Assembly (NCBI GenBank): GCA_963769905.1
Contig: CAVYNG010000002.1
Span: forward strand, 186,001-250,000
Direction of reading: 5' to 3'
Length of the DNA: 64,000 nt
From: Bog-756 sp963769905
GTDB taxonomy: Bacteria; Actinomycetota; Acidimicrobiia; Acidimicrobiales; RAAP-2
The notes under the pieces are model-generated. The model saw only the letters and a program-made list of their open reading frames with translations, was not told the origin of the DNA and made no database searches. The translations under genes were made by a program, and so were the position numbers. Shown here piece after piece: positions 56,901 through 64,000 of the stretch. The first letter of the stretch is position 1, and every line of letters begins with the position of its first letter.

Positions 56901-57647
56901 TCAGAAGACGTGGATGTCCGCCAACAGCTCGATCTGATCGAGATCGCCGCTCGCCTCCACTCCTGCCTCGTCCCAGGTGGCCCGCTGGGTCATCGCCCAG
57001 ACGAACGCGTTCGCGTCGCACCCCAGCCGAGTTGTCGGCTCGGTACGGCCGATCGCGAAGGTCCGGGCGCCCGTCCCGCCGAGCCGTACCTCGACCGCGC
57101 CGGTCAGTCCGTCCATCAACTTCGGGTTTTGCTGGGGGATGGCCGCTTCGACCCAGTCGAGCACCGGCACGAGGTGGAACTCGTCGGCCGGCGGAGGCGG
57201 CGTGGTGAGCGGCCCCCGCGGTGCGTGCAGATCAGCTCGGATGTGGAGGTAGTGGTCGGTGGCGTATGCGTTGAGGAGCAGTCCGGCGGGATAGGTGCCG
57301 AGGTCGCCGAGATCGAGCTCGAATTCCTCATCTTCGAGAGTGGCCAGCCGCTCGAGCGCCTCCGCGCCGACGCTCTCGTAGTCGGCCACCACCTCTTCGG
57401 GGGTCCAGGACCGCCGGCTCTCGACGAAACGGTCCTGGGCGCGCTCGGTGGGCAGTCCCTCTGCATCGGGCAGCGCCGACGCATCGACGAGCAACTGGAA
57501 GAGGGCACCCATGTGGGCGATCAGATCTTTGACGGACCAGCCCTCGCAGCCGCTCGGCTCGGCGAAGGTGGAAGCGTCGAGTCCCTTGCAGGTGGCGAGC
57601 AGCGCGTCGCGGTCGGATCGCAGCGCATCGATCGCTCGAGGTGTCAT
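56901..57647 (-). CDS. maleylpyruvate isomerase-family (DinB-like) protein
   Basis: The 248-aa protein shows the N-terminal four-helix motif CEGWSVKDLIAHMGALFQ with a metal-site histidine, ATDHYLHIRADL with further histidines, and a C-terminal SCP2-like domain (GAVEVRLGGTGARTFAIG). It resembles the larger isomerase-family protein at 18884 but is not closely related. GGAGG lies upstream of ATG 57647. It faces a TetR regulator across a 29-bp operator, so it is probably under TetR control. Confidence 0.8.
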   Translation of the reverse strand: MTPRAIDALRSDRDALLATCKGLDASTFAEPSGCEGWSVKDLIAHMGALFQLLVDASALPDAEGLPTERAQDRFVESRRSWTPEEVVADYESVGAEALERLATLEDEEFELDLGDLGTYPAGLLLNAYATDHYLHIRADLHAPRGPLTTPPPPADEFHLVPVLDWVEAAIPQQNPKLMDGLTGAVEVRLGGTGARTFAIGRTEPTTRLGCDANAFVWAMTQRATWDEAGVEASGDLDQIELLADIHVF

Positions 57648-57679
57648 GGCTCCTCCTTGGGGCACAGACTGTGCTCAGA

Positions 57680-57708
57680 TAGTAATATAATGTGACATAA
57701 TGATACTA
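57680..57708. promoter_or_regulatory. 29-bp TetR-type operator dyad
   Basis: TAGTAATATAATGT (57680-57693), a central G and ACATAATGATACTA (57695-57708) are inverted repeats agreeing at 11 of 14 positions. The element sits in an AT-rich island between the divergent isomerase-family and tetR genes, overlapping likely promoters of both. This is a normal layout for a TetR repressor acting on both genes. Confidence 0.75.
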
Positions 57709-57736
57709 CTTCAAAGAGGGAGGCTAAACAAGCCCC

Positions 57737-58345
57737 GTGACCGAAGAGCCGCCACCTCCCGAGTCGCTACGGGCCGCACAGGTGGCCCAGACCCGAGAGG
57801 CACTCCTCGCGTCCGGCCGGCGCCTCTTCGGCGAGAAGGGCTTCGCGGGTACCTCGGTCGAGGACGTGGCCCGCGAGGCGCGGGTCACGACCGGCGCCCT
57901 GTACCACCACTTCGCGACCAAGACCGCGCTGTTCGAGGCGGTCTTCGAGACGGTCCACCATGAATTGCTCGAAGCCTCGGCCAACGCGGGCGTCGGCGCT
58001 CCCGATGCGGTCGAATTCATCGCCCGAGCGTTGGAGGCGTTCCTCGACGCGGTCCTCGCCCCGCAGGTACAGCGGATCATCGTGACCGACGCGCCGGCCG
58101 TGTTGGGTCAGGAACGGTTCACCGAGTTGGACGAACGTCACTCACTCGGGCCGATGGTGGCATCGCTCGAGGTCGCGCGGGCGAACGGCGAGCTCGACTT
58201 CGACGATTCGGAGATGCTTGCCCGCCTGCTCTTCGGTGCCTTGACCCGGGGCGCGATGCTCATCGCCGCTTCCGCCGATCCCGCCTCGACTCGTGACCGG
58301 GTCGCCCGCGCCATCCGGGCGATCCTCGCCGGGCTCGCACCCTGA
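57737..58345 (+). CDS. TetR-family transcriptional regulator
   Basis: The 202-aa protein has the TetR helix-turn-helix (LFGEKGFAGTSVEDVAREAR, VTTGALYHHFATKTALFEAVFE, both near residues 30-70) and an all-helical ligand domain ending IRAILAGLAP. GTG 57737 is the only start upstream of the conserved part. Its operator is probably the 29-bp dyad upstream. The gene is convergent with the broken acyl-CoA dehydrogenase. Confidence 0.9.
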   Translation: MTEEPPPPESLRAAQVAQTREALLASGRRLFGEKGFAGTSVEDVAREARVTTGALYHHFATKTALFEAVFETVHHELLEASANAGVGAPDAVEFIARALEAFLDAVLAPQVQRIIVTDAPAVLGQERFTELDERHSLGPMVASLEVARANGELDFDDSEMLARLLFGALTRGAMLIAASADPASTRDRVARAIRAILAGLAP

Positions 58346-58368
58346 CGAGCCGGCAGAAAGAACCCGCC

Positions 58369-59547
58369 TCAGTCGATCGCCGGGTCGACGCCGAGTTGGA
58401 TGCGTGCGAACTCCTGCTCCCTCGCCGAGCTGAACATGATGTGCTGGCTTCCGGTGTGGAGGTCGCGGAAGCACCGTTCGAGCGGGTGGCCCGCAAACAC
58501 CGCCTCCGCACCCGCCAGTCGGTAGAGGGAATCGACGGCATCGAGCGCCGCGCGCATGGCGTGACAGACGGCGAGTGCGAGCTCGGCTCGTTGGGGCGGC
58601 GGGGGGCGGTCGCCGGCGCAACAGGTGTCCCAGATCGCGCCGACCGTGTCGTAGACGTAGAGGCGGGAGGCACGAAGTCGGCTCTCGGCCTGGCTCAAGA
58701 GCATTTGGGCGTGATCGCTGCCGGCCACCGTGTTGGTCGGATTCCTCGGAACTTGGTCCTCGCCATGGTGGTGAACTCGTCGACGGCTCGCCGGGCCACG
58801 CCGAGTGGGAACCCGACCATCATGATGCCGGCCATGTCGAAGAGCCCCAGGCGCCAGAGCGGACCGTCGTGTCGGACCGGCTCGAAGACCGGTGCGGCGA
58901 AGTGCTCGGATGGGACCTGCACGTGATCGATGGAGAGGTGATGGCTGCCGGTTCCGCGTAGCCCGAGCGCATCCCAGCTGTCCTCGATCGCCGCGACGTC
59001 GCGAGGGACGAACGCGAACCGCCGGTCGGGATTGGAGTCGTCGCGCATGCGGGGGACCGGACCGTCCATGACGAGGACACCCACCTGAAGCCACTCCGAA
59101 TGCGGGCAGCCGCTGTTGAACGGCCAGCGTCCGTTCACCGAGAACGCATCCTGGCCGTCGGAGTGGGCCTGACCGAAGGGGCCGAACATGCTGGTGGAAC
59201 AGAACTCCCGGTCACCCCCGATCATCGTCGCCGCGACCTCCGGATCCAACCAGGCGAAGAAGGCAGTGCTGTTCCCGATCAGCACGGTCCAGCCGGCCGA
59301 TCCGTCGGCCTCGCTCAAGACCTCGATCGCCTCGAGGATGGTCAGGGGGTCGAGCTCGAGGCCGCCGAGGGAGCGCGGCAGCGCGAGCCGGAACAGCCCT
59401 CCGGCTCTCACTCGTGCCACGATGTCCGCGGGCATGGTCCGGAGTGCCTCGCCTCCCGAGGCGCGGGCGGACAGCTCGGGGGCGAGGGCACGTGCGGTCT
59501 CGAGTACCGTTCTTGCGCTCGTCGATCGCCGCGTCGGACTCGAACAT
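58369..59547 (-). pseudogene. acyl-CoA dehydrogenase/flavin monooxygenase-family gene with two frameshifts
   Basis: From ATG 59547 the frame reads MFESDAAIDE. A shift near 59512-59520 is needed to reach ARTVLETARALAPELSARAS and MPADIVARVRAGGLFRLALP. The next frame continues through GTGSHHLSIDHVQVPS and FDMAGIMMVGFPLGVARRA to FRGIRP. A second shift near 58730-58745 is then needed to reach TVAGSDHAQMLLSQAESRL and ARIQLGVDP. The assembled protein resembles the HsaA/HpaH-type flavin monooxygenase-acyl-CoA dehydrogenase family. Two shifts in one gene suggest a pseudogene, though assembly errors are possible. Confidence 0.75.
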
Positions 59548-59572
59548 CACCTGCCCTCCGGTCGGCTCCACC

Positions 59573-60181
59573 CTACGTCTCGGATCGCAGATCCATCTGG
59601 CCACCGTCATATCGCAATCGGCCTTCTTCGGTGAGCCGGACGCCGTCGGTCAGCCGGTGGGGGACCTCTCGACCGTCGTGCATCAGATGCTCCACCGCGA
59701 AGTCCCGCGCCAGTACGGCTGCGTCGGCGACCAGCCTGCGATGACACCGCCACCAGACGCTCTCGGAGCACATCACGACCACGACCCTCTGTTCGGCTTG
59801 GACGAGGACCGCGTCCAATGCCTCCCAGAACGGAGGCGACTCCATGTAGTCCGCGTAGCCGCGGAAGGACGAGTTGCGGAGAGCCGCGTTCGGTGAGTCC
59901 GGCTCCGGTTTTCGAAAGCCGCCGAGCGCCGGCTCCCATCGGTAGTCGACACCTGCGTCGGGGAGCCACTGAGCCAACTGGGTCCGGTGCAGGTGGGGAG
60001 AGCGGCGGCTGCCCGGCGCGCTCCGGATGTCGACGAGGGATATGACGTCGGCACCCTGGAGCAGCTGGGAGAGCTGTGGCGCACCGAGGGTGCCGTGGCC
60101 GAGCGTCAGCAACCGACGCCCATGGTTGGTCAGGGCGGAATCGTCACGACCGACCGCATCGCGTTCCCCTACTTGCACCAT
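59573..60181 (-). CDS. DUF488 family protein
   Basis: The 202-aa protein shows the DUF488 signatures LLTLGHGTLGAPQLSQLL, VSLVDIRSAPGSRRS, RWEPALGGFRKP, SFRGYADYM and the conserved MCSESVWWRCHRRLVADA. The family is of unknown function; it has the SEVWWRCHRR-like Cys/His site. ATG 60181 is the first plausible start after non-coding sequence, but a start nearer the LTLGHG strand is possible. The gene lies 25 bp from the acyl-CoA dehydrogenase remnant on the same strand. Confidence 0.82.
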   Translation of the reverse strand: MVQVGERDAVGRDDSALTNHGRRLLTLGHGTLGAPQLSQLLQGADVISLVDIRSAPGSRRSPHLHRTQLAQWLPDAGVDYRWEPALGGFRKPEPDSPNAALRNSSFRGYADYMESPPFWEALDAVLVQAEQRVVVVMCSESVWWRCHRRLVADAAVLARDFAVEHLMHDGREVPHRLTDGVRLTEEGRLRYDGGQMDLRSET

Positions 60182-60298
60182 CACAAGGATGCCGCGATCC
60201 GCGATCGCCGGGTCGGTGGGAAGATGTGTCCGGCGATCGACACCGCCAGATGGTCCATCGGCTCGTCGATCGGCATTACGGACGACCGGGAGGTGACC

Positions 60299-60583
60299 AT
60301 GCCCTACGGCTCGGGCCAGATGGTCCGGATAGCGCTCCTGCGGGCGAAGCCGTGGCAGCGATACGTGATCAGTGTCCTCATGGTCGGCGTCGGCGTGCTG
60401 CTGGTGGCCGTCGGTCACGTCGCCGGCGCGGTTCTCGCCGTGGCCGGTGTGCTACTCGGGTGGGGGTTGATCCGGTCTCGCCGCCGGGCGCCATCGACCA
60501 CGCGGTCCGTCCCAGCGGACGGAGACGACCGAGACGGGCTCGTGTCGTCGATGGACTCGCACCGACGGGCAGCCGACGACTGA
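60299..60583 (+). CDS. small two-helix membrane protein
   Basis: The 94-aa protein has two adjacent hydrophobic segments (YVISVLMVGVGVLLVAVGHV, cited in part; AGAVLAVAGVLLGWGLI) separated by a short turn, then a basic and acidic tail. AGGTG lies directly upstream of ATG 60299. I do not recognise the family. It is divergent from the DUF488 gene and 73 bp upstream of the ligase-type polymerase gene. Confidence 0.6.
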   Translation: MPYGSGQMVRIALLRAKPWQRYVISVLMVGVGVLLVAVGHVAGAVLAVAGVLLGWGLIRSRRRAPSTTRSVPADGDDRDGLVSSMDSHRRAADD

Positions 60584-60644
60584 AGAGGCCGTCGAGATGG
60601 GCTCGCGTGCGATCTCGGCCCGAACCGCTTCGAGCCGAGGCCGA

Positions 60645-60650
60645 TATCTT
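60645..60650 (+). promoter_or_regulatory. -10-like element TATCTT
   Basis: TATCTT lies 6 nt before GTG 60657 of the polymerase gene, with GGGTGA between; it could serve as promoter of a leaderless transcript. Confidence 0.4.
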
Positions 60651-60656
60651 GGGTGA

Positions 60657-61667
60657 GTGGCCGGCAAGGAGATCCGAGCGGTCGAGGCGTCGGGTCGGAC
60701 CCTCGAGATCTCGAACCCGGAGAAGGTGTACTTCCCCGAACTCGGCGCCACCAAGTTCGATCTCGTCTCCTACTACCTCGACGTCGCCGACGCGCTCGCG
60801 GTCACCGCGACCGACCGGCCCGCACTGCTCGAACGATTCCCCGGCGGGGCCGGAGGGAAGTCCTTCTTCCAAAAGCGCGTACCCGCCAACGCACCGAGCT
60901 GGCTCGAGACCACGATCGTGACCAACCAGAACGGCACCACCTCCAACGCGCTGGTGATCGCCGACATCGCCCACGTGCTCTGGGCGGTCAATCTCGGTTG
61001 CATCGGCTTGCATCTGTGGCCCTACCGCACCGACGACCCCGAACACGCGGACGAGCTGCGCATCGACCTCGACCCGCAGCCCGGGACGTCCTTCGACCAG
61101 GTGCGCACTGTGGCCTCGCACGTCCGATCGTTGCTGGACGAGCTCGGGATCAGCAGTCATCCGAAGACGACCGGCAATCGCGGGATCCATGTCTACGTTC
61201 GGCTCGAGCCGAGGTGGGACAGCTTCGAGGTCCGCGCGGGTGCCGTCGCGCTGGCCCGCGAGCTCGAACGCCGGCATCCCGATTTGATCACCGCCAACTG
61301 GTGGAAGGAGGAACGGGGCAAGCGGATCTTCGTCGACTTCAACCAGAACGCTCCCCACAAGACGGTCTTCGGTGCCTGGTTCGCACGGCCTCGTGTCGGC
61401 GGTCAGGTCTCGACGCCTCTGTCCTGGGACGAGATCGACACGGTCGAGCCCGAAGAGCTGACCGTCGCGACGGTCCCCGCGCTTCTCCGGCGCCGTGGCG
61501 ACCCGTGGGCCGACATCGCCGGCGTGCCCCAGTCGCTGCAACCGCTCCTCGACCTGTCGGAACGAGACCGTGCCGCCGGGCTCCACGATGCACCGTGGCC
61601 GCCCGAGTATCCGAAGCAACCGGACGAACCGACACGTGTGTCGCCGAGCCGGGCGAAGAGGGAGTAA
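60657..61667 (+). CDS. LigD-type primase/polymerase (PolDom)
   Basis: The 336-aa protein is a stand-alone archaeo-eukaryotic primase-like polymerase as found in LigD. It has SNPEKVYFPE, YYLDVADALA, FFQKRVPANAPSW, catalytic aspartates in RIDLDPQPG, GNRGIHVYVRL with the catalytic His, and KRIFVDFNQN with the third acidic residue. It would fill gaps or add ribonucleotides at breaks during end joining. No nuclease or ligase domain is fused to it; the ligase is a separate gene two positions on. No ku gene is in the window. Confidence 0.92.
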   Translation: MAGKEIRAVEASGRTLEISNPEKVYFPELGATKFDLVSYYLDVADALAVTATDRPALLERFPGGAGGKSFFQKRVPANAPSWLETTIVTNQNGTTSNALVIADIAHVLWAVNLGCIGLHLWPYRTDDPEHADELRIDLDPQPGTSFDQVRTVASHVRSLLDELGISSHPKTTGNRGIHVYVRLEPRWDSFEVRAGAVALARELERRHPDLITANWWKEERGKRIFVDFNQNAPHKTVFGAWFARPRVGGQVSTPLSWDEIDTVEPEELTVATVPALLRRRGDPWADIAGVPQSLQPLLDLSERDRAAGLHDAPWPPEYPKQPDEPTRVSPSRAKRE

Positions 61668-61669
61668 CG

Positions 61670-62683
61670 GTGGACCCGACCACAGCCCTGCGACGGATCG
61701 CCTATCTGCTCGAGCGCGACCGGGCGGAGACCTACAAGGTCCGTGCGTTCCGCAAGGCGGCAGTGGCGATTGCGGATCGTCCGGTCGACGACCTCTCGGC
61801 GATGACCACCGCCGGTCTCCAGAAGATCCCCGATGTCGGCAAGACCAGTGCGCAGGTCATCGCCGAGGCGGCCGCCGGCGGCGTGCCCGAGTACCTGGCG
61901 AAGCTCGAAGCACTCGAGTCGCCCGCGATGAGCGGGGAGGCCGCCGACCTGCGTGGTCGTTTGCAAGGCGACTGTCACAGTCACTCCGACTGGTCGGACG
62001 GCGGAAGTCCCATCCGTGAGATGGCCGAGGCGGCACGAGAGCTCGGGCATCGCTATTGGGCGCTCACCGACCACAGCCCCCGCTTGACGGTTGCCCACGG
62101 ATTGGATGCGGAACGACTCCGCCGGCAACTCGAGATCGTCGGCGAGCTCAACGAGGAGCTGGCGCCGTTCCGGGTCCTCACCGGGATCGAGGTCGACATT
62201 CTCGAGGACGGCAGGCTCGACCAGGACGAGGAATTGCTCGCGCAGCTCGACGTGGTCGTCGCCAGCGTGCACTCCAAACTCCGCATGGAAGCGCCCGAGA
62301 TGACCAGACGGATGCTCCGAGCGATCGAGAGTCCGCACACCGACATCCTCGGCCACTGCACGGGCAGGATCCTGGTCGGGCGCGGCCGCCCACAGTCCAC
62401 CTTCGACGCGGAGGCGGTGTTCGCCGCATGCGCGCGGACCGGTACCGCGGTCGAGATCAACTCCCGCCCCGAACGCCTCGATCCCCCGGTGGACCTGCTC
62501 GAGCTCGCCCTGGCGCTCGACTGCCTGGTGGTGGTGGACACCGATGCCCATGCGCCCGGCCAGCTCGAGTGGCAGCGCAACGGTTGCGAGCAGGCCGCGT
62601 CGGCCGGGGTGCCCGTCGAGCGGGTGATGAACGCCTTGCCACTCGAGGCCCTCCTCGCGTGGACCGCGGGACACGCCGCCTGA
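61670..62683 (+). CDS. PHP-domain protein with PolX-like helix-hairpin-helix N-terminus
   Basis: The 337-aa protein has an N-terminal helical and HhH section (RIAYLLERDRAETYKVRAFR, LQKIPDVGKTSAQVIAEAA) and a PHP phosphoesterase domain with the metal ligands in GDCHSHSDWSDG, LTDHSPR, GIEVDIL, ASVHSKLR, DILGHCTGR and VDTDAHAP. It lacks the polymerase X palm. It looks like the PolX PHP module with its DNA-binding HhH, suggesting 3' end trimming. GTG 61670 follows GAGGGAG and starts 2 bp after the polymerase TAA. Confidence 0.9.
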   Translation: MDPTTALRRIAYLLERDRAETYKVRAFRKAAVAIADRPVDDLSAMTTAGLQKIPDVGKTSAQVIAEAAAGGVPEYLAKLEALESPAMSGEAADLRGRLQGDCHSHSDWSDGGSPIREMAEAARELGHRYWALTDHSPRLTVAHGLDAERLRRQLEIVGELNEELAPFRVLTGIEVDILEDGRLDQDEELLAQLDVVVASVHSKLRMEAPEMTRRMLRAIESPHTDILGHCTGRILVGRGRPQSTFDAEAVFAACARTGTAVEINSRPERLDPPVDLLELALALDCLVVVDTDAHAPGQLEWQRNGCEQAASAGVPVERVMNALPLEALLAWTAGHAA

Positions 62684-62725
62684 AGCCCACCGGGCGACGA
62701 CGGCAGAGAGGCCGGGCAGAGGACG

Positions 62726-62731
62726 TACGAT
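62726..62731 (+). promoter_or_regulatory. -10-like element TACGAT
   Basis: TACGAT lies 9 nt before ATG 62741 of the ligase gene; the same hexamer precedes mreB. Confidence 0.35.
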
Positions 62732-62740
62732 GACCTGGCG

Positions 62741-63799
62741 ATGCTCCCGGTCGAACCTCCGGTGTCACCAATGCTGGCGAAGCTGTCGAGAGAGCTACCG
62801 GCGGGTGAAGACTTCATCTACGAGCCGAAGTGGGACGGGTTCCGCTGCATCGTCTTCCGCGACGGGGAGGACGTCGTGCTCGGCAGTCGCAACGAGAAGC
62901 CACTCACCCGCTACTTCCCCGAGCTGGTCGAAGCCCTACGTGCCAATCTGCCGAAGCGCTGCGTCCTCGACGGCGAGATCGTCATCGCCGGGCCGTCTGG
63001 CCTGGCATTCGACGCGCTGTCGCAGCGCATCCATCCCGCCGAATCGAGGATCAAGCTGCTGGCGAAGTCGACCCCAGCGTCGTTCGTCGCCTTCGACCTG
63101 CTCGCCTCGGGCGACAGCAACCTCATGGACAAGCCGTTCGCCGTCCGCCGCACGGGTCTCGAGAAGGCACTGAGCAAGGCCCGGCCACCCATCCATCTCA
63201 CCCCGGCCACGACCGAGCTCGAGGTCGCGCGCGATTGGTTCTCTCGTTTCGAGGGCGCCGGGCTGGACGGAGTCGTCGCGAAGGCCGCCGGTCTGCGATA
63301 CCAGCCCGACAAGCGAGTGATGCTCAAGGTCAAGCACGAGCGTACCGCCGACTGCGTGGTCGGCGGCTTCCGGTGGCACAAGGTCGGCGGCGTCGTCGGT
63401 TCGCTTCTCCTCGGGCTCTTCGACGACGAGGGCGTCCTCCATCACGTGGGAGTGGCCTCCGGCTTCAGCGCCGCGTTCCGCGAGGAACTCGTCGGGACTC
63501 TCGACCCGTATCGGAAGCGCGCAGGAAAAGGGCATCCCTGGGTGTTCGACGAGATGCCCGCCGGCCGGGTGCCGGGAGGTCAGAGCCGCTGGACAGGTGG
63601 GAAGGATCTCAGTTGGGAGCCGCTCCGACCCGAGCTCGTCGCCGAGGTCGCCTACGACCATCTCCAGGGTGACCGGTTCCGCCACGCCACCTCCTTCGTT
63701 CGGTGGCGACCGGACCGCGAGCCGGCGTCCTGCGTCTACTCCCAGCTCGACGCTCCGGTCCCGACCGAGCTCAGCGAGGTCTTCGCGACCAAAGGCTGA
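62741..63799 (+). CDS. ligC: ATP-dependent DNA ligase, LigC type
   Basis: The 352-aa ligase has the adenylated lysine K30 in EPKWDGFR, followed by LGSRNEKPLTRYFPEL, VLDGEIVI, FVAFDLLA, LDGVVAKAAG and the OB-fold lysine motif VMLKVKHERTADCVV. It ends with the region VAYDHLQGDRFRHATSFVRWR, cited in part. This small two-domain form matches LigC of actinobacteria, which can support backup end joining with LigD-type polymerases. It follows the polymerase and PHP genes on the same strand. Confidence 0.93.
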   Translation: MLPVEPPVSPMLAKLSRELPAGEDFIYEPKWDGFRCIVFRDGEDVVLGSRNEKPLTRYFPELVEALRANLPKRCVLDGEIVIAGPSGLAFDALSQRIHPAESRIKLLAKSTPASFVAFDLLASGDSNLMDKPFAVRRTGLEKALSKARPPIHLTPATTELEVARDWFSRFEGAGLDGVVAKAAGLRYQPDKRVMLKVKHERTADCVVGGFRWHKVGGVVGSLLLGLFDDEGVLHHVGVASGFSAAFREELVGTLDPYRKRAGKGHPWVFDEMPAGRVPGGQSRWTGGKDLSWEPLRPELVAEVAYDHLQGDRFRHATSFVRWRPDREPASCVYSQLDAPVPTELSEVFATKG

Positions 63800-63821
63800 C
63801 CCCGGCGAGTTGCCGTCGGGC

Positions 63822-64000
63822 TCACCGTCCCGAGATGCGTGCGGCTCGCTCTGCCAACCCCGGGTCCCTGAAGTGTCGGCAGACCTCCTCGAACTCCGGG
63901 GTCGGCCCTTCCCACCGCAGCGCGGGGACCCCCTCGAGCAGGTCGGTGTCGATGCGAAGTGTGGCGAGCTCCTTGAAGAGCTCCGCACGTCCACGCTCCC
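63822..64000 (-). CDS. C-terminal fragment of an unidentified protein
   Basis: The last 59 codons before the TGA at 63822-63824 on the minus strand read ERGRAELFKELATLRIDTDL, then EGVPALRWEGPTPEFEEV and CRHFRDPGLAERAARISGR. The rest lies beyond the window edge. The composition (helical, acid-base balanced) is convincing for coding sequence. I do not recognise a family. The gene is convergent with ligC, 22 bp away. Confidence 0.55.
   Translation of the reverse strand, partial: ERGRAELFKELATLRIDTDLLEGVPALRWEGPTPEFEEVCRHFRDPGLAERAARISGR

Overview
The window is a high-GC chromosome segment from an actinobacterium. Supporting signs are two WhiB-type Fe-S regulators, a decaprenyl-phosphoryl-arabinose (DprE1/DprE2) cluster, mycothiol-type maleylpyruvate isomerase folds, a UPF0182 protein and many GTG/TTG starts with 1-4 bp stop/start overlaps. 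Gene order partly matches what I recall of Mycobacterium tuberculosis (uvrD1-sucCD-purNH-AAA-VWA, and UPF0182 / PDZ-Lon / zincin-like), but the genes are interleaved differently. The combination suggests a deep-branching actinobacterium, perhaps Acidimicrobiia. That placement is an inference from gene content, not from a phylogenetic marker.

Layout. 0-5 kb: guaB3 (partial), guaA and a PcrA/UvrD helicase, translationally coupled. 5-12 kb: a phosphodiester glycosidase-like membrane protein, an unexplained array of four palindromes at 20-bp pitch, the cell-wall arabinose-donor operon ubiA-dprE1-dprE2 on the minus strand, and a large polytopic membrane protein. 12-19 kb: a B12-binding protein, sucCD, a HAD phosphatase and purN-purH-folD. 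19-23 kb: a MerR regulator with a divergent promoter pair, an SRPBCC protein, metF and a methyltransferase with a C-terminal beta domain. 23-32 kb: monomeric isocitrate dehydrogenase, malate dehydrogenase, two VOC proteins, an SCP2-like protein and a three-gene succinate dehydrogenase. Together with sucCD, this puts much of the TCA cycle in 20 kb. 32-38 kb: an AAA/VWA pair, two whiB genes and a formiminotransferase-like gene. 38-48 kb: envelope and proteostasis genes (zincin-like and HtrA-like proteins that lack catalytic residues, MreB, HEAT, PDZ-Lon, a frameshifted DivIVA protein, UPF0182), ending at an initiator tRNA.

48.4-52.6 kb is a decayed accessory zone just after tRNA-fMet. It holds a 29-bp direct repeat, small stress-type genes, two pseudogenes, an AraC/epimerase chimera, and MFS and TetR stubs. 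52.6-57 kb is a zinc-type ABC importer operon divergent from a Zur-like regulator with paired operator motifs. 57-60.6 kb holds a TetR regulator with a clear 29-bp operator, a frameshifted acyl-CoA dehydrogenase, a DUF488 protein and a small membrane protein. 60.6-63.8 kb is a DNA-repair module of separate LigD-type polymerase, PHP and LigC-type ligase genes. A truncated minus-strand gene closes the window.

Two themes cut across these regions. At least eleven genes have a TANNNT -10-like hexamer 6-9 nt before the start codon, which suggests widespread leaderless transcription. Genes inside operons instead couple by ATGA/GTGA/TTGA overlaps. No rRNA, CRISPR array, transposase or integrase was seen.
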